A DNA stretch of 64,000 nt, taken from the NCBI RefSeq assembly GCF_022842145.1, contig NZ_JALHQD010000001.1:688127-752126 (forward strand), given 5' to 3'. The stretch's first letter is position 1; each line of letters begins with the position of its first letter. The notes beneath the pieces are model-generated. The model searched no databases, was not told where the DNA came from, and saw only the letters and a program-made list of their open reading frames with translations. Shown here piece after piece: positions 16,507 to 25,410 of the stretch. The stretch is from Tabrizicola sp. (GTDB lineage: Bacteria; Pseudomonadota; Alphaproteobacteria; Rhodobacterales; Rhodobacteraceae). The position numbers and the translations under genes are program-made.

Positions 16507-17271
16507 ATGGTGCAATCGTTCGACGAACCCTTTCTACCCTTGGTCGCGCCTGCGGGAGACGCCGATGAGGCCGAACCGCAGGCGCTGACCGGGCGCTTGC
16601 CCTCCTATATCGCCGACCACCGCCAGCGGCTGCGCGACCGCTTTCTTCAAGGCGGCGGGGCAGCACTGCCGGACTACGAGCTTCTGGAGCTCGTCCTCTT
16701 CCGCGCCATCCCGCGGCAGGACGTCAAGCCGTTGGCCCGGCTTCTTCTCGACACCTTCGGCGACTTCAACCGCGTCGTCACCGCCTCGCCCGCCCGTCTG
16801 CAGATGGTGAAGGGCGCCGGCCCTGCCGTGGTGCTGGAGCTGAAGCTGGTGGAAGCCGCCGCGCAACGGATGATGCGGGCGCGGGTGATCCAGAAGCCGA
16901 TCCTGTCCTCGTGGGACGCGCTGCTGGACTATTGCCATACCACGATGGCCCACCGCGAGACGGAGCAGTTCCGGGTCTTGTTTCTTGACCGCAAGAACGT
17001 GCTGATCGCCGACGACGAGCAGGCCCGCGGCACCGTCGACCATGTCCCGGTCTACCCGCGCGAGATCGTCAAGCGCGCGCTGGAGCTGAACGCCAGCGCG
17101 ATGATCCTGGTCCATAACCACCCTTCCGGCGACCCCACCCCATCGGACGCGGACCTGTCGATGACCCATCAGGTCAAGGACGCCTGCGAGGCGCTGGGTC
17201 TGACGTTGCACGACCATCTGATCATCGGCAAGAGCCGTGAGTTGAGCTTCCGCTCACAGGGCTACCTTTAG
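16507..17271 (+). CDS. radC: RadC family protein (JAB/MPN metalloprotease fold)
   Basis: This 254-residue protein has a helix-hairpin-helix region (about 45-110) and a JAB domain (about 130-254) with the JAMM metal-binding motif HNHPSGDPTPSD. The name is historical; the molecular activity of RadC proteins is not settled and a direct repair role is doubted. There is no obvious ribosome site before the ATG. It stands between the chaperone genes and the polyol cluster without an evident operon partner. Confidence 0.9.
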   Translation: MVQSFDEPFLPLVAPAGDADEAEPQALTGRLPSYIADHRQRLRDRFLQGGGAALPDYELLELVLFRAIPRQDVKPLARLLLDTFGDFNRVVTASPARLQMVKGAGPAVVLELKLVEAAAQRMMRARVIQKPILSSWDALLDYCHTTMAHRETEQFRVLFLDRKNVLIADDEQARGTVDHVPVYPREIVKRALELNASAMILVHNHPSGDPTPSDADLSMTHQVKDACEALGLTLHDHLIIGKSRELSFRSQGYL

Positions 17272-17297
17272 CCCACGCCTTGCGCTAGGCATAGCGC

Positions 17298-17975
17298 ATG
17301 AGCGAGTTCGACCTTGTCATCTTCGACTGCGACGGCGTGCTGATCGACAGCGAGATCATCAGCGCACGGATGCTGGTGGCCGAACTCATGCGGCTGGGCC
17401 TGACCATTGATCTCGCGTACGTGGAACGCAACTTCCTTGGCCGCAGCTATCCCGTGGTGATGGAGACGATCCGGCGCGAGTTCGGCCTGGACCTGCCGCC
17501 CGACTTCGAGGCGCAGTACCGCGAGGCGCTGCTGGCGGCCTTCCAGCAGGAGCTGAAGGTCGTCCCCCATGTCCACGAGGTCCTGTCCCAGATCGGTGTC
17601 CCGTTCTGTGTCGCCACCTCTTCCAGTCCGCGCCGGGTGGAGATGTCGCTGTCCCTGGTCGGCCTCGCGCCGCTGATTGGCGACAAGGTGTTTACCTCCA
17701 CTCTCGTCGCCCGTGGCAAGCCCGCGCCCGACCTGTTCCTTCATGCGGCTGAAAAGATGGGCGCGACCCCAGAGCGGACCCTGGTGATCGAGGACAGTCT
17801 GACCGGCATCCGCGCCGGGCTGGCCGCCGGGATGACCGTCTGGCGTTTTGTCGGTGGCAGCCATCTGGGCGCGACAACTCCGGAAGAGCCACAGGACGCC
17901 CTGCCCCACCGCAGGCTTGTCAGCTTTGCGGATTTTTTCCAGATTGCGCCCGGTTTGGGCAGGCAGGCAGCATGA
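17298..17975 (+). CDS. HAD-superfamily sugar-phosphate phosphatase
   Basis: This 225-residue HAD hydrolase has motif I DCDGVLIDSE (10-19, nucleophile Asp10), motif II Ser/Thr in ATSSSPRR, and motifs III/IV in GKPAPD and VIEDSLTGIRAG. The family includes 6-phosphogluconate and other sugar-phosphate phosphatases and beta-phosphoglucomutase. The stop overlaps the SorC regulator start (ATGA), tying it to polyol use, possibly detoxifying a sugar phosphate. The substrate is not determinable. Confidence 0.8.
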   Translation: MSEFDLVIFDCDGVLIDSEIISARMLVAELMRLGLTIDLAYVERNFLGRSYPVVMETIRREFGLDLPPDFEAQYREALLAAFQQELKVVPHVHEVLSQIGVPFCVATSSSPRRVEMSLSLVGLAPLIGDKVFTSTLVARGKPAPDLFLHAAEKMGATPERTLVIEDSLTGIRAGLAAGMTVWRFVGGSHLGATTPEEPQDALPHRRLVSFADFFQIAPGLGRQAA

Positions 17976-18919
17976 GCAGCGAACCTTCTCTGCAGGACGA
18001 AGCAGCCCGGGCGGGCTGGCTATACTACGTCGCGGGGATGACCCAGGACCAGATTGCCGCCGAACTGGGGGTTAGCCGCCAGCGGGCGCAGCGCCTGGTC
18101 AGCCGGGCGATGACCGAGGGGCTGATCCACGTCCGCCTGAACCACCGCATCGGCGCCTGCCTGGACCTGGAGGCCGCTTTGCGCGACCGCTTCGGTCTGG
18201 ACCGGGTGCGCGTGGCCCCCGCACTTGGCGCCGGAGCCGATCCGGTGCGCGCCATCGCCCCCGCTGCGGCAGCGGAACTGGAGCGGTTCCTGCGGATGCC
18301 GGACCCCCTGGTCATCGCGCTTGGGACCGGGCGGGCGATGCGCGGGATGGTCGATGCGCTGACCGAGATCGACGCGCCACAGCACCGCCTGGTCTCTCTG
18401 ATCGGAAATATCGCGCCCGACGGCTCGGCCAGTTTCTTCGACGTGGTGATGCGGATCGCCGACAAGGTTCGGGCGCCGCACTACCCGATGCCGGTCCCGG
18501 TGATCAGCACCACGCCGGAAGAGAACGCCGCCTTCCACCGGCTTGGCCCGGTGCAGAAGGTGGTGGAACTGGCCAAGGCCGCTGATGTGGTCTTTGTCGG
18601 CGTCGGCCAGATGTCGAACGATGCGCCCTTGCTGGCCGATGGTTTCGTCAGCCGCGACGAGTTGGACGAGATGCAGGCCGCCGGAGCCTCGGGCGAAGTG
18701 GCGGGTTGGGTCTTCGACTCGGAGGGGCGGTATCTGGATCTTGGGACCAACCGCCGGACCGGCGGGGTGCGGGTTGCGCAGAATCTGGACCGGCCCTCGA
18801 TTGGCGTTGCTGCAGGTGCATCCAAGGTTCCGGCGATCCACGCAGCGTTAAAATCCAGGATCATCAACGGGCTTGTGACTGACGAGCCAAGCGCCCGACT
18901 GCTGCTGGACCGGACCTGA
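17972..18919 (+). CDS. SorC/DeoR-family sugar-binding transcriptional regulator of the polyol operon
   Basis: This 315-residue protein has an N-terminal helix-turn-helix (about 20-45, MTQDQIAAELGVSRQRAQRL) and a C-terminal sugar-phosphate-isomerase-like effector domain (about 60-315) typical of SorC regulators. It lies directly upstream of smoE in the same direction and likely controls that operon in response to a polyol or its phosphate. The start overlaps the phosphatase gene by 4 bases. Candidate operators lie in 18948-19001. Confidence 0.87.
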   Translation: MSSEPSLQDEAARAGWLYYVAGMTQDQIAAELGVSRQRAQRLVSRAMTEGLIHVRLNHRIGACLDLEAALRDRFGLDRVRVAPALGAGADPVRAIAPAAAAELERFLRMPDPLVIALGTGRAMRGMVDALTEIDAPQHRLVSLIGNIAPDGSASFFDVVMRIADKVRAPHYPMPVPVISTTPEENAAFHRLGPVQKVVELAKAADVVFVGVGQMSNDAPLLADGFVSRDELDEMQAAGASGEVAGWVFDSEGRYLDLGTNRRTGGVRVAQNLDRPSIGVAAGASKVPAIHAALKSRIINGLVTDEPSARLLLDRT

Positions 18920-18947
18920 CCTTCGCAGGTGCGGCGGAAGAGGGGGC

Positions 18948-19001
18948 TTGACGACTCTGGTCAACTTGTGAGCATTTACCCAATAGGCGATGATTTGCTC
19001 A
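18948..19001 (+). promoter_or_regulatory. smoE promoter and candidate operators
   Basis: Two inverted repeats lie in the 105 bases before smoE: TTGAC-N7-GTCAA (18948-18964) and TGAGCA-N21-TGCTCA (18969-18974 / 18996-19001). A possible promoter, TTGTGA (18966-18971) with GATGAT (18989-18994) at 17-base spacing, is bracketed by the second repeat, so a bound SorC-family tetramer could block both boxes. The sequence is seen directly; its use is inferred. Confidence 0.45.
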
Positions 19002-19024
19002 TACGCTGATCCAGGGAGGATTAC

Positions 19025-20335
19025 ATGACCAAGACGCTTCGCGCCCTTATGGGCGCAACGGCTCTTGTCGCGCTTGCGGGCGCGGCGATGGCCGAAACCA
19101 CCATTACCGTCGCCACCGTGAACAACGGCGACATGGTGCGCATGCAGGGCCTGATGGACGACTTCTATGCCAAGCACCCCGACATCAAGGTCGAGTGGGT
19201 GACGCTGGAAGAGAACGTCCTGCGCCAGAACGTGACGACCGACATCGCCACCGGCGGCGGTCAGTACGACGTGATCACGATCGGCACCTACGAGGTCCCG
19301 ATCTGGGGCAAGCAGGGCTGGCTGGAAAGCCTGAACGACCTGCCCGCCGACTATGACGTCGACGACCTGCTGCCGGCGATCCGCGGCGGTCTGACCGTGG
19401 ACGGCAACCTCTTCGCTTCGCCCTTCTACGGCGAATCGTCGATGGTGATGTACCGCAAGGACCTGATGGACGCCGCCGGGATGGCGATGCCCGACGCGCC
19501 GACCTGGGCGGACATCGAGAAGGCCGCGGCCGCGATGACCAACAAGGATGCCGGCATCTACGGCGTCTGCCTGCGTGGCAAGGCCGGCTGGGGCGAGAAC
19601 ATGGCCTTCCTGACCGCCATGTCCAACAGCTTTGGCGCCCGCTGGTTCGACGAGGCGTGGAACCCGCAGTTCGACAGCCCGGAATGGAAGGCGACGCTCG
19701 ACTTCTACCTGAACCTGATGAACAGCTACGGCCCGCCCGGCGCCTCGAACAACGGCTTCAACGAGAACTTGACCCTGTTCAACCAGGGCAAGTGCGGCAT
19801 GTGGATCGACGCCACCGTTGCAGCTTCGTTCGTGACCGGCAAGGATTCGACCGTGGCCGACAAGGTTGGTTTCGCCCTCGCCCCCGACAATGGACTGGGC
19901 AAGCGCGGCAACTGGCTCTGGGCCTGGTCGCTGGCAATCCCGGCGTCGTCGGATGCCAAGGACGCGGCGAAGACCTTCGTGAACTGGGCGACCAACAAGG
20001 ACTACCTGGCGCTTGTCGCGTCCAAGGAAGGCTGGGCGAACGTTCCTCCGGGCACGCGGACCTCGCTGTATTCCAACGAGGAATACGCCAAGGTGCCGTT
20101 CGCCAAAATGACGCTGGACAGCATCAACTCGGCTGACCCGACCGCTCCGTCCGTGCAGCCGGTGCCTTACGTCGGCGTCCAGTTCGTCGCGATCCCCGAG
20201 TTTGCGGGCGTGGCGACCACGGTCGGCGAAATCTTCTCGGCCGCGCTGGCCGGGTCGAAGACCGCTGACGAGGCGCTGGCCGAAGCCCAGACCGCCGTTG
20301 CCGACGAGATGAAAGCCGCCGGCTACATCCAGTAA
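19025..20335 (+). CDS. smoE: Polyol ABC transporter substrate-binding protein
   Basis: This 436-residue periplasmic binding protein (family 1 extracellular solute-binding) has a clean signal peptide cleaved near AMA-ET (about residue 24). Its order with two permeases, an ATPase, a sorbitol dehydrogenase and a mannitol dehydrogenase matches the sorbitol/mannitol (smo) operon described in Rhodobacter sphaeroides, so it should capture sorbitol and mannitol. A strong GGGAGG ribosome site precedes the ATG. The 170-base gap to smoF with two hairpins fits high expression of the binding protein. Confidence 0.92.
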   Translation: MTKTLRALMGATALVALAGAAMAETTITVATVNNGDMVRMQGLMDDFYAKHPDIKVEWVTLEENVLRQNVTTDIATGGGQYDVITIGTYEVPIWGKQGWLESLNDLPADYDVDDLLPAIRGGLTVDGNLFASPFYGESSMVMYRKDLMDAAGMAMPDAPTWADIEKAAAAMTNKDAGIYGVCLRGKAGWGENMAFLTAMSNSFGARWFDEAWNPQFDSPEWKATLDFYLNLMNSYGPPGASNNGFNENLTLFNQGKCGMWIDATVAASFVTGKDSTVADKVGFALAPDNGLGKRGNWLWAWSLAIPASSDAKDAAKTFVNWATNKDYLALVASKEGWANVPPGTRTSLYSNEEYAKVPFAKMTLDSINSADPTAPSVQPVPYVGVQFVAIPEFAGVATTVGEIFSAALAGSKTADEALAEAQTAVADEMKAAGYIQ

Positions 20336-20343
20336 AGCCCGAC

Positions 20344-20410
20344 CCCGGGGGGTGTCTCCCCAGTCCCCGGGATCACCTTCGGCTTGCGGGCCGCGATGCC
20401 TGCAAGCCGA
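20344..20410 (+). terminator. Two consecutive hairpins between smoE and smoF
   Basis: Hairpin 1: CCCGGGG (20344-20350) pairs with CCCCGGG (20365-20371) around a 14-base loop. Hairpin 2: TCGGCTTGC (20379-20387) pairs with GCAAGCCGA (20402-20410) and can extend inward by three more pairs. No U-tract follows. Such structures after a binding-protein gene usually protect its mRNA 3' end or partly stop transcription, setting binding protein above permease levels. Confidence 0.6.
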
Positions 20411-20505
20411 GCCTTCCAAACCGACAACCTGCTTCTTCGCTTGCGCGGTCGCCTTGGGGGCCGCACCCTTTGCTCATCGTCATCCGACTGTCGGGAGACC
20501 GCCCC

Positions 20506-21378
20506 ATGTCCACGCATTCCAGCCGCCTTGCCGCCCGCATGATGGTCGCGCCCTCGGTGGTCCTGCTCTTGATCTGGATGATCGTGCCGCTGGCGATGAC
20601 GCTGTACTATTCCTTCCGCTTCTACCGCCTTTTGTCGCCGGACCGGACGAACTGGGTCGGGTTCAACAACTATCTGTGGTTCTTCAACTCCCCCGACTTC
20701 TGGCTGGCGCTGTTCAACACGCTGGCGCTGGTGGGCGGAGTGCTGTTCATCACCGTGGTCCTGGGCACCCTGATCGCGCTTTTGATCGACCAGCCGATCA
20801 AGGGGCAGGGCTTCCTGCGCATCCTGGTCATCGCGCCCTTCTTCGTCATGCCCCCCGTCGCCGCTTCGATCTGGGAAAACTTGTTCATGCACCCGCAGAA
20901 CGGGTTGTTCGCTGCGGTAGCGCAGGGCTTCGGGGCGCAGCCGATCCTGTTTCTGGAGCAGTATCCGATGTGGTCGATCATCGGCATCGTCAGCTGGGAG
21001 TGGCTGCCCTTCGCCACGCTGATCCTGCTGACCGCGCTGCAATCCCTGTCGTCCGAACAGCTTGAGGCGGCCGAGATGGACGGCGCCAGCCCCTTCGCCC
21101 GCTTCCGCTACATCATCCTGCCGCACATGACCCGGGCGATCACCGTGGTGATCCTGATCCAGACGATCTTCCTTCTGGGCATCTTCGGCGAGATCTTCAC
21201 GACCACCCAAGGCGGGCCGGGGTCGGCCTCGACCACGCTTCCTTACATGATCTTCAAACAGGCCATCGCCGCCAAGGACATCGGGCGGGCGGCGGCGGGC
21301 GGGATCATCGCGGTGATCCTGGCGAACATCGTGGCCTATTTCCTGATGCGCGGCCTTGGCCGGAACCTGGAGAACTGA
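20506..21378 (+). CDS. smoF: Polyol ABC transporter permease 1
   Basis: This 290-residue inner-membrane permease of the MalF/UgpA type has about six membrane segments and the conserved EAA loop (EAAEMDGASPFARFRYIILP) that docks the ATPase. The ATG at 20506 has GGGAG at a spacing of 8; an earlier in-frame TTG (20470) would add a non-conserved leader. smoG starts 1 base after the stop. The pair SmoFG forms the channel for sorbitol/mannitol. Confidence 0.92.
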   Translation: MSTHSSRLAARMMVAPSVVLLLIWMIVPLAMTLYYSFRFYRLLSPDRTNWVGFNNYLWFFNSPDFWLALFNTLALVGGVLFITVVLGTLIALLIDQPIKGQGFLRILVIAPFFVMPPVAASIWENLFMHPQNGLFAAVAQGFGAQPILFLEQYPMWSIIGIVSWEWLPFATLILLTALQSLSSEQLEAAEMDGASPFARFRYIILPHMTRAITVVILIQTIFLLGIFGEIFTTTQGGPGSASTTLPYMIFKQAIAAKDIGRAAAGGIIAVILANIVAYFLMRGLGRNLEN

Positions 21379-21379
21379 G

Positions 21380-22210
21380 ATGGCCCGCGCCCTGTCCCCC
21401 CGCCGTCTGCTGATCACCACCGTCGCCGCCTGGACGGTCGCGCTGATCATCTTCTTCCCGGTCCTCTGGATGATCCTGACCAGCTTCAAGACCGAAGCCA
21501 GCGCCGTTGCCATGCCGCCCGAATTCCTGTCCGCCGACTGGACGCTGGAGAACTATACCGAGGTCTGGTCGCGGTCAGACTATCCGCGCTTCTTCTGGAA
21601 CTCGGTCGTGATCTCGGTCGGCTCGACCCTGCTGGGCCTTCTGATCGCCATTCCCGCCGCCTGGGCGATGGCCTTCGTGCCGGGAAAGAAGACCAAGGAC
21701 CTTCTGATGTGGATGCTGTCGACCAAGATGATGCCCGCCGTCGCGGTCATGATCCCGCTGTACCTTCTGTTCCAGCAGCTTGGCCTGATTGACACCAAGA
21801 TCGGCCTCGTCATCGCGCTGATGCTGATGAACCTGCCGATTATCATCTGGATGCTGTACACCTACTTCAAGGAAATCCCTGGGGAAATCCTGGAGGCCAG
21901 CCGCATGGACGGCGCAACCCTCTGGGGCGAGATCATCTATGTCCTGACCCCGATGGCCCTGCCCGGCATCGCCTCGACCATGCTTCTGAACATCATCCTC
22001 GCCTGGAACGAGGCGTTCTGGACCATTGTCCTGACCACCACCAAAGCAGCCCCCCTGTCGGCCTTCATCGCCAGCTTCTCGGCACCGCAGGGCCTGTTCT
22101 ACGCGAAACTTTCGGCGGCATCGGCGATGGCGATTTTGCCGATCCTGATCCTTGGCTGGTTCAGCCAGAAGCAACTCGTCCGCGGCCTGACCTTTGGCGC
22201 GGTGAAGTGA
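21380..22210 (+). CDS. smoG: Polyol ABC transporter permease 2
   Basis: This 276-residue MalG-type permease has about six membrane segments and an EAA loop (EASRMDGATLWGEI) in the second half. It starts 1 base after smoF with GGAG in the smoF end. It pairs with SmoF and is energised by SmoK. The gap to smoK is 6 bases, so the genes are surely one transcript. Confidence 0.92.
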   Translation: MARALSPRRLLITTVAAWTVALIIFFPVLWMILTSFKTEASAVAMPPEFLSADWTLENYTEVWSRSDYPRFFWNSVVISVGSTLLGLLIAIPAAWAMAFVPGKKTKDLLMWMLSTKMMPAVAVMIPLYLLFQQLGLIDTKIGLVIALMLMNLPIIIWMLYTYFKEIPGEILEASRMDGATLWGEIIYVLTPMALPGIASTMLLNIILAWNEAFWTIVLTTTKAAPLSAFIASFSAPQGLFYAKLSAASAMAILPILILGWFSQKQLVRGLTFGAVK

Positions 22211-22216
22211 GGTAAC

Positions 22217-23206
22217 ATGGGCAAGATCCAACTGACCAAGGTCCGCAAGTCGTTCGGCGAGGTCGACGTCATCCCCGGCATCGACCTGACCATCGAAAAC
22301 GGCGAGTTCGTCGTCTTCGTCGGCCCCTCGGGCTGCGGGAAATCCACGCTGCTGCGGCTGATCGCGGGGCTGGAGGATACGACCAGCGGTGTGATCGACA
22401 TCGACGGCAAGGACGCGACGAACCTGCCGCCCGCCAAGCGCGGTCTGGCGATGGTGTTCCAGTCTTACGCCTTGTACCCGCACATGACGGTAAGGAAGAA
22501 CATCGGCTTCCCGCTGAAGATGGCCGGGATGGACCCGGCGGAGCAGGACAAGCGGGTCGAACGCGCGGCCAAGGTCTTGAACCTGTCGAACTACCTGGAT
22601 CGTCGCCCCGGCCAGCTTTCGGGCGGTCAGCGCCAGCGGGTCGCCATCGGGCGGGCCATCGTCCGCGAACCGGCGGCGTTCCTGTTCGACGAGCCCCTGT
22701 CCAACCTTGACGCCGCATTGCGGGTCGGGATGCGGCAGGAGATTTCAGAACTCCACCAGTCCTTGAAAACCACGATGATCTACGTGACCCATGACCAGGT
22801 CGAAGCCATGACAATGGCTGACAAGATCGTGGTCCTGAACGCAGGCCACATCGAACAGGTCGGCGCGCCGCTGGAGCTGTACAACTTCCCCCGCAACCTG
22901 TTCGTCGCGGGCTTCATCGGCAGCCCGAAGATGAACCTGATCGAAGGCGCCGAGGCGGCCAAACACAACGCCCACACCATCGGCATCCGGCCCGAGCATA
23001 TCACCGTGGGCGACGGCCCTTGGGAGGGTGTCGTCGGCCTGTCGGAACATCTGGGATCGGACAGCTTCCTGAAGGTCGCGGTCGAGGGCTTGGGCACCAT
23101 GACCGTCCGCGCTCCGGGCGAGGTTCACGCCCGCCACGGCGACCGCATCCGGCTGGCTCCGGCCGGGAAAATTCACCGCTTTGACACGAATGGACTGGCG
23201 ATATGA
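22217..23206 (+). CDS. smoK: Polyol ABC transporter ATPase (MalK/UgpC type)
   Basis: This 329-residue ATPase has Walker [10 protein letters not shown] (about 36-44), signature [14 protein letters not shown] (about 134-147), Walker [12 protein letters not shown] and an H-loop in THDQVEAMT, followed by a C-terminal OB-fold (MOI-type) domain from about 235, as in MalK. It drives sorbitol/mannitol import through SmoFG. GAGG lies 4 bases before the ATG, and the end overlaps smoS by 4 bases (ATGA). Confidence 0.93.
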   Translation: MGKIQLTKVRKSFGEVDVIPGIDLTIENGEFVVFVGPSGCGKSTLLRLIAGLEDTTSGVIDIDGKDATNLPPAKRGLAMVFQSYALYPHMTVRKNIGFPLKMAGMDPAEQDKRVERAAKVLNLSNYLDRRPGQLSGGQRQRVAIGRAIVREPAAFLFDEPLSNLDAALRVGMRQEISELHQSLKTTMIYVTHDQVEAMTMADKIVVLNAGHIEQVGAPLELYNFPRNLFVAGFIGSPKMNLIEGAEAAKHNAHTIGIRPEHITVGDGPWEGVVGLSEHLGSDSFLKVAVEGLGTMTVRAPGEVHARHGDRIRLAPAGKIHRFDTNGLAI

Positions 23207-23967
23207 GACTGGCAGGAAAGACGGCCCTTGTTACCGGGGGTGCGCGGGGCATCGGTTTGGCCTTCGTCGAGGCGTTCGTAAGGGAAGGCGCGCGGGTGGC
23301 GATTGCCGACGTCGGCGGCGCGCAAGAGGCGGCGGCGAAGCTGGGCGACAAGACCTTGGGCATCACGATGGACGTGACCGATCAAGCGTCCATCGACGCC
23401 GGGGTGAAGGCGGCGGCGGACTGGGGCGGCGGCATCGACATCCTGCTGAACAACGCGGCGATCTTCGATCTGGCCCCCATCGTGGACATCACGCGGGCGA
23501 GCTATGACAAGGTCTTTGCCGTGAACGTGGCGGGGACGCTGTTTCCGTTGCAGGCGGTGGCGAAGGTGATGATCGCGCAGGGGCGCGGCGGCAAGATCAT
23601 CAACATGGCCTCGCAGGCCGGACGGCGTGGTGAGGCGCTGGTGGGCGTCTACTGCGCCTCGAAAGCCGCCGTCATCAGCCTGACCCAGTCGGCGGGGCTG
23701 GACCTGATCAAGCACAAGATCAACGTGAACGGCATCGCTCCGGGCGTGGTCGACACTCCGATGTGGGACGCGGTTGATGCGCTCTTCGCCAAGTACGAGG
23801 GCAAGCCCAAGGGCCAGAAGAAGCGTGAGGTGGGCGAGGCTGTCCCCTATGGCCGGATGGGCCGCCCCGAGGACATGACGGGCGCGGCCGTGTTCCTTGC
23901 CTCGTCCGAGGCCGATTACATCGTCGCCCAGACGTTCAACGTCGACGGCGGAAACTGGATGAGCTGA
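23203..23967 (+). CDS. smoS: Sorbitol (D-glucitol) dehydrogenase, SDR family
   Basis: This 254-residue short-chain dehydrogenase has the cofactor motif TGGARGIG (11-18), NNAA (83-86) and the catalytic triad Ser137, Tyr150, Lys154 (YCASK), matching the spacing of the characterised Rhodobacter sorbitol dehydrogenase. It oxidises sorbitol to fructose, and in that family also galactitol to tagatose, with NAD+. It overlaps smoK and precedes mtlK by 3 bases, completing the route from imported polyol to fructose. Confidence 0.92.
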   Translation: MRLAGKTALVTGGARGIGLAFVEAFVREGARVAIADVGGAQEAAAKLGDKTLGITMDVTDQASIDAGVKAAADWGGGIDILLNNAAIFDLAPIVDITRASYDKVFAVNVAGTLFPLQAVAKVMIAQGRGGKIINMASQAGRRGEALVGVYCASKAAVISLTQSAGLDLIKHKINVNGIAPGVVDTPMWDAVDALFAKYEGKPKGQKKREVGEAVPYGRMGRPEDMTGAAVFLASSEADYIVAQTFNVDGGNWMS

Positions 23968-23970
23968 AAG

Positions 23971-25410
23971 ATGACCGTGCAAATGCCAGCCCCCCGCCTT
24001 CCCGCGTATGACCGTTCAAAACTGACGCCGGGTATTGTCCACATCGGGCTGGGGAACTTTCACCGGGCGCATATGGCCGTCTATCTGGACGACCTCTTTG
24101 CGATGGGATTGTGCCACGACTGGGCGATCCTGGGGGCCGGCGTGCGCGAGGGTGACGCACGGATGCGGGACGCGCTGAGGGCGCAGGACTGTCTCTCCAC
24201 GGTGATCGAGCTGGACCCGAAGGGCAAATCCGCTCGGCGGGTGGGGTCGATGATCGACTTCCTGCCGGTTCAGGCGGACAACGCGGCGCTGATCGCGGCG
24301 ATGTCTCGACCCGAGATCAGGATTGTCAGCCTGACGGTCACCGAGGGCGGTTATTTCATCAACCCGGCGACGGGAGCCTTTGATCCGGCCCATCCCGAAA
24401 TTGCTGCGGACGGGCCGAACCCGCACCGCACCGCCTTTGGTGCAATCATCGCGGCACTGAAGGCCCGGCGCGCGGCAGGCGTGGCACCGTTCACCGTGAT
24501 GTCCTGCGACAACCTGCCGGGCAATGGCCATGTGACCGAAAATGCCGTGGTCGGGCTGGCGCGTCTGTCCGATCCGGCGCTGGCGGACTGGATCGCGGCG
24601 AATGTCGCCTTCCCGAACGGCATGGTGGACCGGATCACCCCGGCGACCGGCCCGCGGGAACGGGCGATGGCCGCATCCTTCGGTCTGGGCGACGATCCGG
24701 TCCCGGTGACCTGCGAGCCGTTCCGGCAATGGGTGCTGGAGGACAACTTCCCCACCGGCCGCCCGGACTTCGAGAAGGTGGGGGTCACGCTGACCCCGCA
24801 TGTCCACAACTTCGAGATGATGAAGATCCGCATCCTGAACGGCGGTCACGCGACCATCGCCTATCCGGGCGGGCTTCTGGACATCGAGTTTGTCCACGAA
24901 GCGATGGCGAACCCGCTGATCAGGGGCCTGCTCGACAAGGTCGAGATGGACGAGATCATCCCCTACATCCCGCCGGTCCCCGACACCAATCTGGGCGACT
25001 ACTACCGCCTTATCGTGGAGCGGTTCTCGAACCCCGAGGTCGCGGATACCGAGCGGCGGCTGTGCCTCGACGGGTCGAACCGCCAGCCGAAGTTCATCGT
25101 GCCCTCGATCCGCGACGCGTTGGCCGCGGGCGGATCGGTGGAGGGCTTGGCCCTGGTCAGCGCGCTGTGGTGCCGGTATTGCTATGGCGAGACGGACAGC
25201 GGCACGCATATCCCGCCCAACGATCCCGATTGGGACGCTTTGGTCACCCGGTCCAGGGCGGCGAAGGCGCGGCCGGCGGCGTGGCTGGAGATGACCACTG
25301 TCTACGGCGACCTGGGACAGGACGCGCGGTTTGTGCAGGCTTTCGACCGGCAGTTGACCCGGCTTTGGGCCGTCGGCACGGCGCAGACGCTGAGCGAATA
25401 CCTGGCCTAA
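23971..25410 (+). CDS. mtlK: Mannitol 2-dehydrogenase (long-chain polyol dehydrogenase)
   Basis: This 479-residue polyol-specific long-chain dehydrogenase has an N-terminal nucleotide-binding domain (GIVHIGLGNFHRAH, about 20-33) and the catalytic KxxxxNxxH signature Lys285, Asn290, His293 in the C-terminal domain. It oxidises mannitol (and arabitol) to fructose (xylulose) with NAD+. It is the last gene of the smo operon here; no fructokinase or xylulokinase follows, unlike some relatives. Its TAA shares bases with the stop of the convergent gene. Confidence 0.93.
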   Translation: MTVQMPAPRLPAYDRSKLTPGIVHIGLGNFHRAHMAVYLDDLFAMGLCHDWAILGAGVREGDARMRDALRAQDCLSTVIELDPKGKSARRVGSMIDFLPVQADNAALIAAMSRPEIRIVSLTVTEGGYFINPATGAFDPAHPEIAADGPNPHRTAFGAIIAALKARRAAGVAPFTVMSCDNLPGNGHVTENAVVGLARLSDPALADWIAANVAFPNGMVDRITPATGPRERAMAASFGLGDDPVPVTCEPFRQWVLEDNFPTGRPDFEKVGVTLTPHVHNFEMMKIRILNGGHATIAYPGGLLDIEFVHEAMANPLIRGLLDKVEMDEIIPYIPPVPDTNLGDYYRLIVERFSNPEVADTERRLCLDGSNRQPKFIVPSIRDALAAGGSVEGLALVSALWCRYCYGETDSGTHIPPNDPDWDALVTRSRAAKARPAAWLEMTTVYGDLGQDARFVQAFDRQLTRLWAVGTAQTLSEYLA

